DNA of 64,000 nt from Planktothricoides raciborskii GIHE-MW2 (GCF_040564635.1 NZ_CP159837.1:6621001-6685000); one strand, 5' to 3'; numbered from the stretch's first letter, positions 32,801 to 42,946 are shown. Notes: generated by a model not told the origin, from the sequence alone. Made by a program: numbers and translations.

Positions 32801-34954
32801 TTATCGATAATAATAATGCCAATTTAATTTTTCATCTAATTCCTTAATTCGCTCCTTTGCTTGATATAATTGCTCACCGTACTGCTGCCATTTTTCTGGG
32901 TCAGTCGTTGCATTAGTCTCTTGCCATAGCTTCAAATAGTATCGAGAAAGTTCTTCACAGTTTGCTCTTTCCATTGATGATGCCGCATCTTGAATTAATT
33001 CTTCCACTCTAAAAATATCTTTCTCGGTATATTCGTCTAAATGAAATAATGGCGAAATTTTGCCATAAAACTCTGGGTAATTGATTAAACAATCGTGCAG
33101 TTTTGAGATTAATTTATCCGTTGTATCGATTGGATATTCCCGCCGAATATCTATTTCTTTTAATGCCATCCGGCACGCTTCGCGATCGGCACTTTCTATT
33201 TGGGCAATTTGCTGCCATAATAATCGGTGATGAGATAAAGTAAAATCTAAATTTCTCTCTTCTAAAGTATCAATAATAATTGCCCGATATTCGGGACAAT
33301 GTAAGTAAAGACGTAGCAATCTAGCTTCTGCTTGTTCTAGCAGAGTATTAGGGGAAATATTGGTTAAGACTCTTGGGGACTTTGCCAGTAGGGGCGAAAG
33401 GCCGTTCGCCTCTACTGAGTAAACAATACTGATATTATCTCTGGTATCGTCGCTAATCTCATAACTGGGTTCTTCTGATAATTCTTCCGGCATTCGTGCC
33501 GATTCTTGAATTAAATCTGCCCTTGGCGGTTGCTGATTTTCTCTGCTTTCTTGCCTTGATTTTTCGCTACTATTCTTGGCACTTAAATCGCTCTTTTTTT
33601 GCGGTCGTTTAATTTGTTTGAGGATATCTTGAGCCAGAATCGGGATGAGACGAGTATTCCCTTGGCTGAGGCGTTCGGCGCAATAATTCACATAATAAAT
33701 CCGGGTGTCGTTCTGATCCAATTGAGTCAATAATTGCAATATTTCTCTATAGGCTTGCTGATATTCATCCGCAGCTTGGAGATTTTTCCCTTTTAAAATT
33801 TGTTCAATTTGCCAGTTAAGCCATAACGGGGCATCTAATAAAAGTTGCTTATAAGGTTCGGGAGAACCACTGGTTTTGAGGAATTCATCGGCGTCTTTGC
33901 CATCAGGAATGGTGAGAATTCTTAACTGGATTTCTCCAGAATAAGCCAAATTCGCAATTTCCCCGATCGCCCGTTCTGCCGCCTTAATTCCCGCTACATC
34001 AGCATCGAAATTCAGGACAATTTGTTTAGATTCGGTATAGCGCAATAGTTGGCGCACTTGGTGGAGACTGAGGGCAGTTCCTAGGGAAGCCACAACATTA
34101 GTAATTCCGGCAGCATGAAGGGCGATCGCATCAAAATATCCCTCCACCACCACCGCTTGGTCTGCTTGACCAATCGCAGTTTTAGCTTTATCTAAAGCAA
34201 ACAGAGTTTTGCCTTTATCAAAAACTCTCGTTTCTGGAGAATTGAGATATTTGGGCTGGTCATCTCCCAAGGTTCTACCCCCAAACCCAATCACCCGTCC
34301 TTGAACATCATGGATCGGAATCATCAGGCGATCGCGAAATTGGTCATAATAACCGCCCCCAGACTTCCGGGGCTTAATCAACCCCGCTTGTTCCACCAAC
34401 TCCGTCGGATAGCGTTTTTGCTGCACCAAATAACTGTAAAGGGTTTCCCAAGTGGGTGGGGCATAACCCAACTGGAACTGCTGAATCGTATTTTCCCCTA
34501 ACTGACGCTTAGATTTGAGATAATCTAAAGCCTGACTGCCTTGGGGCTGACGTAAAGTATGCTGATAAAAACTAGCTGCGATCGCCAAAATTTCATACAA
34601 CTGTTCCCGCATGGAAAGTTGGCGCTGAAATTCTTGCCGTTCCTCTGGTTCCAAAGTCTTAATCGGCACTTGGTAGCGTTTCGCCAAATCCAACACCACC
34701 TCAGCAAAAGAATGCTTGCCAATTTCCATCAGAAACTTAATCGCATTACCGCCAGCCCCACAACCAAAGCAATAATACATTTGCTTACTAGGGCTGACCG
34801 TAAAACTGGGGGTTTTTTCCTCATGGAATGGACACAACCCCAAAAAGTCTTTTCCCCGTTTTTTCAGCACCACATATTCGGAGACCACATCATAAATGTC
34901 AGCCCGTTCTTTAACCTCTTCAATAGTTTCTTGATGTAGGCGTGGAATATTCAT
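32801..34954 (-). CDS. dnaG: DNA primase
   Basis: A 717-residue primase that makes RNA primers at the replication fork. The CHC2 zinc finger (CPFHEEKTPSFTVSP...CFGCGAGG, about residues 41-65) and the primase core (RFRDRLMIPIHDVQGRVIGFGGR) are followed by the Toprim metal site (VVEGYFDAIAL, about 269; NFDADVAGIKA, about 316). The C-terminal DnaB-binding helical part is present. The linker before it (about 460-530) is long and polar and contains ANGLSPLLAK, which is translated from a short dispersed palindrome (33386-33417). Usual primases have about 600-650 residues, and the extra length is in this linker. The gene stands alone. Confidence 0.93.
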   Translation of the reverse strand: MNIPRLHQETIEEVKERADIYDVVSEYVVLKKRGKDFLGLCPFHEEKTPSFTVSPSKQMYYCFGCGAGGNAIKFLMEIGKHSFAEVVLDLAKRYQVPIKTLEPEERQEFQRQLSMREQLYEILAIAASFYQHTLRQPQGSQALDYLKSKRQLGENTIQQFQLGYAPPTWETLYSYLVQQKRYPTELVEQAGLIKPRKSGGGYYDQFRDRLMIPIHDVQGRVIGFGGRTLGDDQPKYLNSPETRVFDKGKTLFALDKAKTAIGQADQAVVVEGYFDAIALHAAGITNVVASLGTALSLHQVRQLLRYTESKQIVLNFDADVAGIKAAERAIGEIANLAYSGEIQLRILTIPDGKDADEFLKTSGSPEPYKQLLLDAPLWLNWQIEQILKGKNLQAADEYQQAYREILQLLTQLDQNDTRIYYVNYCAERLSQGNTRLIPILAQDILKQIKRPQKKSDLSAKNSSEKSRQESRENQQPPRADLIQESARMPEELSEEPSYEISDDTRDNISIVYSVEANGLSPLLAKSPRVLTNISPNTLLEQAEARLLRLYLHCPEYRAIIIDTLEERNLDFTLSHHRLLWQQIAQIESADREACRMALKEIDIRREYPIDTTDKLISKLHDCLINYPEFYGKISPLFHLDEYTEKDIFRVEELIQDAASSMERANCEELSRYYLKLWQETNATTDPEKWQQYGEQLYQAKERIKELDEKLNWHYYYR
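33386..33417. repeat. Palindrome inserted in frame in the dnaG linker
   Basis: CAGTAGGGGCGAAAGGCC and its matching arm GGCCGTTCGCCTCTACTG form a 32-bp palindrome of the 32622-32735 family. The frame stays open, adding about 11 residues to the linker. Confidence 0.75.
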
Positions 34955-34980
34955 CCCTATTTCTCTTGCTCTAAGCCTTT

Positions 34981-35016
34981 CTAACCTTTCTAACCTTTCT
35001 AACCTTTCTAACCTTT
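34981..35016. repeat. Four tandem CTAACCTTT nonamers
   Basis: Exact units lie between the dnaG start and the end of the DUF1517 gene. A degenerate unit (CTAAGCCTTT) precedes them, and TTTGTGTCC units follow. Confidence 0.9.
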
Positions 35017-35044
35017 GTGTCCTTTGTGTCTTTGTGGTAAAAAC

Positions 35045-36502
35045 TCAAAGTTGCACCAGATCCGCATAACCAGTCAATAGCTGATCGTAAGACAAACTAT
35101 CGGTTGCCTCTTGGGGAGTCCACAGTAACTCTACCACCAACAAATAATCCTGGGTCATTGCGGCAACCCGTTGTAAAGCTTGCTGTAATTCTTCCGTTGA
35201 ATGAATCGAACCAAACAAAGGGCGATCGTCTTCCGTACCAATCAACAAAGTCACCACAATATAAGCGGCTGGATCGTTATCATCGCTTTTAGCGATATTA
35301 GAGCGTTCCCGGACTTGGCCTTGGACATTACTAAAAGTTTCCGCACTAAATTTACTACGTTCAGCAATAGATAATTGTTCAAAAACTTGTCCGGCTTGTT
35401 CGCGACTTTTCACCGTTTGAGAACTAGAAAAAGCGTGACTCCAATATTCTGGATGTCGTAATAAAGATAAAGCCGCTTCTTGCAGAAATTCCACCCGGCC
35501 TTCAGGGGTTTCTAAGTCAGCATTGTAGCTGAGGTCTTGTAGTTGTGATTGCAGATCGCGAGCATTTGCTAGTAAAGCAATCTGTAATTTAGTCACCGTG
35601 ACCACATCATTCTCTAGTTCCTTGGCAGTTCCTTGGGTGGAATTCTTTTTGGCCAGAAGATACCACGCGAGATTGCTCCGCAACGCTATCGCGATCGCCA
35701 CCCCACCGCCAATCACCAAGAAAAATAGCACCCATCCCCAAGGAAACCCTTGAGATGCTGAACCACTGCTCGTCGCGGTCGTGGCCGCATTCGGCGCTAC
35801 ATTCGCTGGAGGTGTCTGACTCGAAGTCTCTGGACTGACCGAATTATTGGGAACAGGAGCCAAGTAGGGCTGTGGCGCTGGTTGCGACGGTGGGACAACA
35901 ATCGTATTATTTTCGATTTCTATTTCCACAGAACTGGGACGACTGTGGGGCACCACTGGCACATAGTAGGTTCCACCCGTGGATGTCCCAGTCGAGGGAG
36001 TAACCGGGGTAGAAGTGGACGGACTGTTATGGGTATTGTTCGGAGTAACTGGTGCTGGGGCTACCGTCGGCTGATTAAACGAGCCACCGCGAGCCCGTCC
36101 CCCAGTTTGACCCCTGGCAGGGTAGGAAGTAGGACTAGATGTGGTCGATCCAGAGGTTGAACTGGGGCTGGCAGAATCACGGGTACTGCTTCCAGAGCTA
36201 CTGCCACTGGAAGAATTAGAACGACTCGGATTGCTACTGCTGCCGGAAGAACGACTCGGACTGCTACTGCTACCGGAAGAACGACTGGGACTGCTACTGC
36301 CAGACGAACGACTCGGTGTGGAACGAGAAGGTCTACTGAAAGAACCTCCACGACTTGAACCCCCACTGCTTCTTCTGGCAGAAGCGACGGATGAATCTGT
36401 TGTCAGCCACTCTTTAAAATTTCCTCTTTGGGGACGAATGCTTACTTCGTTGATTAATAAGAAGGCTAAAAAAGTGGCGAGGATGAGATTAAACTTACGC
36501 AT
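35045..36502 (-). CDS. Exported DUF1517 protein with Ser/Arg-rich linker
   Basis: The frame is open from 36574, but the Met at 36502 (MRKFNLILATFLAFLLINEV) starts a signal peptide or anchor, so it is the likely start, giving 485 residues. Residues about 45-150 are Ser/Arg/Pro/Gly-rich with repeated SRSSGSSSPSRS units. A Pro-rich region and a second transmembrane helix (FPWGWVLFFLVIGGGVAIAI, about 255-275) follow. The C-terminal ~200 residues (ending YLLVVELLWTPQEATDSLSYDQLL) match the cyanobacterial/plastid DUF1517 family of unknown function. It lies 55 bp after trmD on the same strand. A GCTCCGCAAC repeat near 35678 shows short repeats invade even this coding region. Confidence 0.82.
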   Translation of the reverse strand: MRKFNLILATFLAFLLINEVSIRPQRGNFKEWLTTDSSVASARRSSGGSSRGGSFSRPSRSTPSRSSGSSSPSRSSGSSSSPSRSSGSSSNPSRSNSSSGSSSGSSTRDSASPSSTSGSTTSSPTSYPARGQTGGRARGGSFNQPTVAPAPVTPNNTHNSPSTSTPVTPSTGTSTGGTYYVPVVPHSRPSSVEIEIENNTIVVPPSQPAPQPYLAPVPNNSVSPETSSQTPPANVAPNAATTATSSGSASQGFPWGWVLFFLVIGGGVAIAIALRSNLAWYLLAKKNSTQGTAKELENDVVTVTKLQIALLANARDLQSQLQDLSYNADLETPEGRVEFLQEAALSLLRHPEYWSHAFSSSQTVKSREQAGQVFEQLSIAERSKFSAETFSNVQGQVRERSNIAKSDDNDPAAYIVVTLLIGTEDDRPLFGSIHSTEELQQALQRVAAMTQDYLLVVELLWTPQEATDSLSYDQLLTGYADLVQL

Positions 36503-36557
36503 GGTTAATAGTTCAAAACCCAAACGGGCGCTTTCTATGATCCAGGTATAGCCTATT

Positions 36558-37316
36558 TCACGTGGGATCGTCATTTTGAGTCGAAACTTTTGGCGGGTTT
36601 GTATTTGTCATCCCTGGACTCAATAAATCTGGGCGCCGCTGTTGGGTGCGTTCCAATTGTTGCTGCGATCGCCACTGGGCAATTGCCCCATGATTGCCCG
36701 AAAGCAGCACATCCGGCACTTTCCAGCCGCGAAACTCTGGCGGCCTGGTATAGTGAGGATAATCCAGCAACCCCAACCCGTTAACAACTTCAAAGCTTTC
36801 CGCCATCAGGGATGCCACTTTCCCCACGGTTCCCGGCAGCAAACGCACCACCCCATTAATCAACGCCAGGGCGGGAATTTCCCCCCCAGTCAGCACAAAA
36901 TCACCCAAAGAAATTTCTCTAGTGACTAAATTCATCACCCGTTCATCAACCCCTTCATAGTGACCGCAAATTAAAACCAGTTGATCGTAATTATTGGCCA
37001 ACTCCTTAAATAGAGATTGATTCATTCGTTCCCCTTGCGGGGTTAGATAAATCACCTCGCGACGTGCTAATACAGGTAAAGATTCTACGGCGGCAAAAAT
37101 CGGTTCTGGTTTCATCACCATACCCACGCCACCCCCGTAGGGTTCATCATCCACTTTACGGTGCTTATCGGTAGCGAAGTCCCTGGGATTCACCAGATTT
37201 ACGGTAGCAATGTTTTTTTCCAGGGCTTTACCCAAAAGCCCAGACTCCAGGGGAGTGGTAAAAAAATCAGGAAATAAAGTCACTAAATCAATACGCACGG
37301 GGATTTCAACTCTCAA
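36558..37316 (-). CDS. trmD: tRNA (guanine-N1-)-methyltransferase
   Basis: Up to 252 residues; adds the methyl group at G37 of tRNAs next to the anticodon. Motifs: IDLVTLFPDFFTTPLESGLL, DDEPYGGGVGMVMKPEP, LICGHYEGVDERV and LGDFVLTGGEIPAL (the trefoil-knot SAM site), LLDYPHYTRPPEFRGWKVPDVLLSGNH. The true start may be the GTG at 37298 (VRIDLVTL), since the first six residues of the longer form start with a TTG and lie before the conserved part. The family member is clear and complete, with a normal tail after the conserved core. It precedes the DUF1517 gene on the same strand. Confidence 0.95.
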   Translation of the reverse strand: MRVEIPVRIDLVTLFPDFFTTPLESGLLGKALEKNIATVNLVNPRDFATDKHRKVDDEPYGGGVGMVMKPEPIFAAVESLPVLARREVIYLTPQGERMNQSLFKELANNYDQLVLICGHYEGVDERVMNLVTREISLGDFVLTGGEIPALALINGVVRLLPGTVGKVASLMAESFEVVNGLGLLDYPHYTRPPEFRGWKVPDVLLSGNHGAIAQWRSQQQLERTQQRRPDLLSPGMTNTNPPKVSTQNDDPT

Positions 37317-37600
37317 TTTAACTTACGGTTAGGAGCATTTCTCTTTTCGAGAGTACCAAAAACTTTGACATTTCTAAGGCTTCAGCCTTTACCATTTAAC
37401 TTGGCTGACCATAAATCTACCAGTTCATTGATTGCTATAATTGTTTTCACAGCAAGAGTGAATCCGCTACTATTTCCTTAAATGTGGTGAGCGGATTTAA
37501 AGAGCAGAGACCGCCGAACTTATTCTGACCCCCAGAAAAATGTTGTGGCAATACTCAACTCGCTAGATATTTTGACTAAACCTGATGATCGGTGACATTA

Positions 37601-37879
37601 ATGGCTCAGTTATTAAGTGCAACAGAAATTCAAGAAAAAGTTGGCCAGCTATCCGGCTGGCACCTTGAAGGGAAAGAAATTCGCTGCCAAAAAACCTTCA
37701 AAGACTTTGTGGAGGCGATCGCCTGGGTGAATAAATTAGTCGAACCGGCTGAAGCCGCAGGTCATCACCCAGATATCACAATTTCTTATAACAAAGTAAT
37801 CGTGAGTTTAACCACTCACGATGCTGGTGGCCTCACAGAACTGGATTTTGACCTAGCCACCGTAATTTCTAGTTTATAA
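37601..37879 (+). CDS. 4a-hydroxytetrahydrobiopterin dehydratase (PCD/DCoH)
   Basis: 92 residues from the ATG at 37601 (MAQLLSATEIQEKV); a GTG nine bases upstream is less likely. The active-site segment is PAEAAGHHPDITISYNKV with the paired histidines, preceded by KTFKDFVEAIAWVNK, and TTHDAGGLTELDF near the end, all typical of this family. The enzyme dehydrates 4a-hydroxy-tetrahydropterin in pterin recycling. In cyanobacteria its partner hydroxylase is not obvious, and a role in other pterin chemistry has been suggested. It stands alone. Confidence 0.93.
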   Translation: MAQLLSATEIQEKVGQLSGWHLEGKEIRCQKTFKDFVEAIAWVNKLVEPAEAAGHHPDITISYNKVIVSLTTHDAGGLTELDFDLATVISSL

Positions 37880-37880
37880 A

Positions 37881-37929
37881 GCCTGCCCCCATGCAGCCTG
37901 CCCCCGCGAAGGCGGGGGGGCGGGGGTTA
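37881..37929. repeat. Degenerate GCCTGCCCCC palindrome
   Basis: A duplicated GCCTGCCCCC followed by GCGAAGGCGGGGG lies directly after the dehydratase stop. Related to the perfect forms at 32416 and 48507; it could also act as a terminator. Confidence 0.55.
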
Positions 37930-38147
37930 GATTCAATTCTTCTCACTGCTAGGATTTTTACTCTGGCTAGGAAAAAATAACTTTTCAGAAGGACCAAAGA
38001 AGGTTCCCTCGATTTCTAAACACGGATACAAAATCTCTGCCTAGCAGATTGCCATCTTCATCTTTAGATCCTCCAGCCGAGAGTCAAAAACCAATAAACG
38101 CGCCTAAAAATATCTAAGCAGGAAGCATTTTAGGAAAAGGTAAACCC

Positions 38148-39824
38148 GTGAACAGCCATCAAACATTGACACCTAGCAACCTAGAAATAGAAAATCCAGA
38201 ATTACAGCAGAATATCGCTGCCAGAGCGGAAATTGTTGAAAAATTATTAGATATTGGATCTGCGCTGTCGAGCACTTATGATTTAGGCAAATTATTGAAT
38301 TTAATCTTATCCAAAAGTCGGGAAATAACCTGTAGCGATGCAGGCAGTGTCTATTTAGTAGATCGCAGTGAAACCATTCCCAAGCTTTTGTTTAAAGTGG
38401 CTCAAAATGATTCTTTGCCCAGCCTATCTTTTGCAGAATTTGCGTTACCAATCACCAAGAAAAGTTTGGCTGGCTATGTTGCCATTACAGGTGAAACCCT
38501 GAACCTTGCCAATGCTTATGATTTGCCCTCAGATGTTCCCTACAGTCTCGATCGCAGTTTTGACCATGAGCTTGGTTATTATACCCGATCAGTGCTCGTA
38601 TTACCCATGCAGAACCAGGAAGGGGAAATCATGGGGGTGCTCCAACTGATTAACCGCAAGAAGAGTTGGGATTTATTAGTTACACCAGAAAATGGTCTTG
38701 ATGTCACTCAACCTTATTCCGACTGGGAAGAGCGAATTTTGCGGAGTTTAGCCTCTCAAGCGGCAATTTCTATTGAACGAAACGATCTCCAGGAAAGTAT
38801 TGAAAAGCTGTTTGCTGGTTTTGTCAAAGCATCGGTGCAAGTGATTGAAGCTAGAGACCCTTGCACCTACGGCCATTCCGAACGAGTGGCAGAACTCACC
38901 GTCCGGCTGAGTCAAGAAGCGAATACTGTCACCAGCGGTGTCTTTAGTTCTCTTTATTTTAGCGATCGCCAAATCCAAGAAATTCGCTACGCTGCTTTGC
39001 TCCATGATTTTGGCAAAGTCGGAGTCCCGGAAGCCATTTTAGTCAAACAGAAAAAACTGTATCCCCGTCAACTAGAACTGGTAAAACACCGCTTTGCTTT
39101 AGCCAAGCGGACTTTACAATTTGAATGCGCTCAAAATAAGTTTCGCTATTTAGTCGAGCATCCCGATCGCCGACATCGTAACCATGAAACAAGCTGTCCA
39201 CATTGTCAAGATTTATTCAACCTTGACGCCAAACTCGCCCAGCAACTAGAACAGTTAGATCAATACTGGGAGGTGCTACTCGAAGCCAACGAACCAAGAG
39301 TTTTAGCCGAAGAACCTTTAGCTCGTTTGAAAGAACTTTCCCAATATGTTTATCAAGATGTTGATGGCCAACTCAAACCCTTGCTGACCGCAGAAGAACT
39401 AGAGCAATTAATGGTTCGCAAAGGCAATTTAACTCCCGCAGAACGTTTTGATATTGAATCTCATGTGACTTATACTTATGAATTTCTCAAGCAAATTCCT
39501 TGGACAAAGGATCTCAAAGACGTGCCAACCCTGGCTTATGGTCATCACGAAAAACTTGATGGATCCGGATATCCTCTCGGCTTAAAAGCCGATGACATTC
39601 CCCCGCAAACTCAAATGATGACCATTGCAGATATTTATGATGCCCTCACCGCAGGCGATCGCCCCTATAAACGGGGACTGCCAGTAGAAACTGCCTTAAA
39701 AATTCTCCACCAAGAAGCCGCACAAAAGAAAATCAACCGGGAATTTTTGCTGCTGTTTGAACAGCGGCAAGTTTTCTCCGTCATTGGCCACAGACTCGAC
39801 AACATCCAATTAGAATCTGCCTAA
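38148..39824 (+). CDS. GAF and HD-GYP domain protein, putative c-di-GMP phosphodiesterase
   Basis: 558 residues, starting at GTG 38148. The GAF domain occupies about residues 25-200 (GDAGSVYLVDRS-like strand, SVLVLPMQNQEGEIMGVLQL). The HD-GYP domain follows: YGHSERVAELTVRLS, LLHDFGKVGVPEAIL with the HD pair, and HHEKLDGSGYPLGL with the GYP motif, then IADIYDALTAGDRPYK. All metal-site residues expected for c-di-GMP hydrolysis seem present. Between the HD and GYP motifs there is an insertion of roughly 100 residues containing HRNHETSCPHCQ, a CxxC with nearby histidines. GAF may sense a small ligand. The gene is not in an operon. Confidence 0.9.
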   Translation: MNSHQTLTPSNLEIENPELQQNIAARAEIVEKLLDIGSALSSTYDLGKLLNLILSKSREITCSDAGSVYLVDRSETIPKLLFKVAQNDSLPSLSFAEFALPITKKSLAGYVAITGETLNLANAYDLPSDVPYSLDRSFDHELGYYTRSVLVLPMQNQEGEIMGVLQLINRKKSWDLLVTPENGLDVTQPYSDWEERILRSLASQAAISIERNDLQESIEKLFAGFVKASVQVIEARDPCTYGHSERVAELTVRLSQEANTVTSGVFSSLYFSDRQIQEIRYAALLHDFGKVGVPEAILVKQKKLYPRQLELVKHRFALAKRTLQFECAQNKFRYLVEHPDRRHRNHETSCPHCQDLFNLDAKLAQQLEQLDQYWEVLLEANEPRVLAEEPLARLKELSQYVYQDVDGQLKPLLTAEELEQLMVRKGNLTPAERFDIESHVTYTYEFLKQIPWTKDLKDVPTLAYGHHEKLDGSGYPLGLKADDIPPQTQMMTIADIYDALTAGDRPYKRGLPVETALKILHQEAAQKKINREFLLLFEQRQVFSVIGHRLDNIQLESA

Positions 39825-41107
39825 CGGCAGCAGTCAACCAACCGTGGCATCAAGCTAAATTAACAATATTAAGAACAGGTAAGATTAATAACAGGTCAGC
39901 GATCTGCTCCAGAAAAGGTCATCGCTAAAGTCTAAGATTTTTTTATTTTACTCAAAAAATAAAAAAATCTATTATTTAAAACGTCATGGCTAAAATTCCC
40001 ACTACAGGTTCCATCAGCCCCGAAGCTTTAGGATTTTTTGGTCAAGCTCCAAAATTATCGGCCTGAAAATTAAGCAACTGAATTCGATTTTCAACTAGAG
40101 AAAACCTCGATAAAATCTCCGGATTATATAGATCGCTATCAGTAAGTATCGATTAATTACCTAGACAGAGTTTCTCATTCTCTGAGCAATATTGGGATTA
40201 AAATAGTTGGTGACAACCGCGATCGAAGTGGGATAGGAACTTTGAAACCAAGGCAGCATCGTTATAGGCTATCGGGCTTTGACGGATCGCCCTGATCGAG
40301 GGGCACTCTCTCATGTATCTGTTCGATCGCTGAATGAGCGGAATGCTATACATGAAACATCATCGAGTTGATCTAAAGTTGAGCTAAAATTGAGCTAAAA
40401 TTGGTCTAAAATCTAATTAGCCATCAGTATTTGGTATTGGCTTTAAGCATAGCCATCTTGACCATCGGCATGATTGCTGTTGTCCAGGGTGACATGGCAC
40501 CGAAAGACCAGTGAAGTTATAATAACGCAGCTATCCATCCCGATCGGTGACTTATGATGTAGTATGAGCGTAGCGTTTACTGTTGAACCAAAAACCCTGT
40601 AAACTTAAGCTTATGCGTCATGGGGAGGCTAAAATCAAGACCAGAAACCATTGAGCATCTGCCCAAAAGCAACTCAGGAGTGAATTTATTTAGCCTAATT
40701 TTCAGGAAACCCTAACAGGCCACTGAAACATAATCTAGGTTAAAACTGACAAAGAGTGAAATAGCAAAGGAGATCCACTGCATTGACTGCCTAAATAAAC
40801 CCTGGTTATGCTGAATCATCAGATATCTCCGGCAAGAAGATTGCAGAGACGACTGGTTGGCCGAAATCAGACCACAAATATTAGGCGATCGTCAATGGTA
40901 CTCTAGGCTGAGTATATAGTGGCCAATCCCCTAGATATAAGCTCAGATATATCAGCCATCTTCAAAGTGGCAGGATTCAAACAATACCCAACACAGGTTA
41001 AGCGCCCAAATGCGCTGTCACCTGACAAAAGCTAATGGCTCTTGCTAGAATCTAGCCAAATAGACCGTTAGTCTCTCGATAAAAAAGGTGTGAGGACAAG
41101 AGGGAAA
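39825..41107. other. 1.28-kb gene-free region before the porin gene
   Basis: No supported gene on either strand. It holds only a small direct repeat (TTGAGCTAAAATTG-like, about 40366-40412) and scattered HIP1-like sites. A long leader with a regulated promoter for the porin is plausible, but I could not choose a promoter. Confidence 0.5.
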
Positions 41108-42859
41108 ATGTCTAAAATCTTATGGAGTTCTCTGTTGGTTAGCCCAGCATTATTAGGGGCGACCTTGTTAGTCTCATCTTCAGCTTATGCTGTTGGTGAA
41201 GCCCAGTCCAATTTAGGACAAACTGAAGCGGGTGAAACTCAAACCTCTCAAGTGCAGCCAGTCACTTCTGTGTTTGCCTCCGAGGTGAATTTCCCCAGTC
41301 AACCAGAAATCATCGCTCAAGCTACTGAGACCCGCTCCAACGAGCAAAACGTCATCCAAAGACTGAATCAGTACAGCCGAGAAGGTTCTGCGAATACTTC
41401 AGCCGGTCAGTTAACTTCCGTATCTCAGCTATCAGACGTCAAACCCACCGACTGGGCATTCCAAGCGCTACAGAACCTGGTGGAACGCTACGGTTGTATT
41501 GCCGGTTATCCTGATGGCACTTTCCGGGGCAGTCGGGCGTTGACTCGCTATGAATTTGCCGCTGGTTTAAATAGTTGTTTGGATCAGATTCAAATCTTGA
41601 TCAGCCAGGTACAAGGGGAAGTGACTAGAGAAGACCTCCTCGCCATCCAAAGATTAATGGATGAATTTGCCGCTGAACTGGAATTGCTGCGCGGTCAGGT
41701 GAACGCCCTAGAAGTGCGTACCGCCGAACTCGAAGCCAATCAATTCTCCACCACTACCAAACTATTTGGCGAATCCATCTTTGCCTTGGTTGCTGCTGAT
41801 GGTGGTAGTGCGACTAACGCTGATGTCAACGGTGAATTTGCCCTGGGAACTCGGACTCGTCTCAATTTCGACACCAGTTTCTCCGGTCAAGACTTACTGC
41901 GGACTCGCCTGCAAGTCGCCAGTCTGGATTCATTTGCCCAGAACAACACCTTCACCCCTGAAGGCGATTTGATGTTTAATGCCGGACTTGACCAAGATGG
42001 AGACACCACTTTCCGCTTGGATTCCTTGCTGTACAGCACCAACCTGGGTGAAAAGACTCGGATTGCTTTTATTGCCAATGCTGGAGCCGTGGATGATTTC
42101 GCCAGCACCGTGGTGCCCTTAGATGGCGATGGTGGCAGTGGTGCCGTATCTCGCTTTGGGACTCGCCCGCCCATTTATAACATGGTGACTGGTACTGGTG
42201 TCGGTTTAACCTACGATGCTGGCAAAGCTGAAGTCAGCTTGGGTTATTTAGCTGGTAATGACAACTTGGGTCGTTCTGCGGCCAGCCCCCTCCCCCAAAA
42301 TGGTTTGTTTGATGGGCCTTACGGCGCTATAGCTCAGTTGGTATTAAAACCTGTTGATGGCTTAAAACTGGGTTTAACCTACGTTAATGCCTACAACAAA
42401 GACACCCAGACAGGGAGCATTTTTGCCACCCCAGTTTCTTCCATTGGTTTCACCACTTCCACCAATGCCTACGGCCTGCAATTCGGCTACGAAACTGCTG
42501 ATATGCCGATTAAACTCGGTGGCTGGTTGGGTTACACTGATTCAAATATCAAAGATTCAGGATTAGACGGTGACATGGCTGCCTGGAACTGGGCGGTGAC
42601 TTTAGGGGTCGATGCGGGTCCTCCGGGAAGCCAACTGGGTCTGATTGTGGGCATGGAACCCAAAGTCACCAGCAGTGATGGAGCATTAGCCGGTCTGGAA
42701 GATGCGGATACTTCCCTGCACATTGAAGGTTTCTACGAATATCAACTGTCCAATAACATTTCCATTACTCCAGCCTTCGTCTGGTTGACTGCTCCCGATC
42801 ACAACAGCAACAACGATGACCTGGTAATTGGAACTCTCAGAACCACCTTTAGATTCTAA
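41108..42859 (+). CDS. SLH-domain iron-uptake porin (OprB/SomA-like)
   Basis: 583 residues from the ATG at 41108 (MSKILWSSLLVSPALLGATL), preceded by AGAGGG; an upstream in-frame GTG at 41090 is less likely. A signal peptide ends near SSSAYA-VGE. An SLH domain follows (VKPTDWAFQALQNLVERYGC, then GYPDGTFRGSRALTRYEFAA), then a coiled-coil stretch (about residues 170-215) and a 16-to-18-strand beta-barrel of the cyanobacterial OprB type ending in ...LVIGTLRTTFRF with terminal Phe. The SLH domain anchors it to the peptidoglycan, while the barrel is the main outer-membrane channel of cyanobacteria, taking up iron and small solutes. A clear terminator follows at 42920. Confidence 0.93.
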   Translation: MSKILWSSLLVSPALLGATLLVSSSAYAVGEAQSNLGQTEAGETQTSQVQPVTSVFASEVNFPSQPEIIAQATETRSNEQNVIQRLNQYSREGSANTSAGQLTSVSQLSDVKPTDWAFQALQNLVERYGCIAGYPDGTFRGSRALTRYEFAAGLNSCLDQIQILISQVQGEVTREDLLAIQRLMDEFAAELELLRGQVNALEVRTAELEANQFSTTTKLFGESIFALVAADGGSATNADVNGEFALGTRTRLNFDTSFSGQDLLRTRLQVASLDSFAQNNTFTPEGDLMFNAGLDQDGDTTFRLDSLLYSTNLGEKTRIAFIANAGAVDDFASTVVPLDGDGGSGAVSRFGTRPPIYNMVTGTGVGLTYDAGKAEVSLGYLAGNDNLGRSAASPLPQNGLFDGPYGAIAQLVLKPVDGLKLGLTYVNAYNKDTQTGSIFATPVSSIGFTTSTNAYGLQFGYETADMPIKLGGWLGYTDSNIKDSGLDGDMAAWNWAVTLGVDAGPPGSQLGLIVGMEPKVTSSDGALAGLEDADTSLHIEGFYEYQLSNNISITPAFVWLTAPDHNSNNDDLVIGTLRTTFRF

Positions 42860-42919
42860 TTCTGGTTCAGGAAAAACCAGATCGCTTGATCTGGTTTGAA
42901 CCTAGCTTAAGTTAGTTCT

Positions 42920-42946
42920 AGCCCTGCAAATCGCAGGGCTTTTTTA
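42920..42946 (+). terminator. Terminator of the porin gene
   Basis: Stem AGCCCTGC/GCAGGGCT with a short AAATC loop followed by TTTTTT. A second hairpin with arms AACCAGATC/GATCTGGTT lies just before it (about 42877-42898). Confidence 0.9.

Noticed and set aside
39825-41107. A possible RNA gene or small protein in the long region before the porin
   Set aside because: I found no frame with a start signal and no stable terminator-like hairpin; nothing could be supported.
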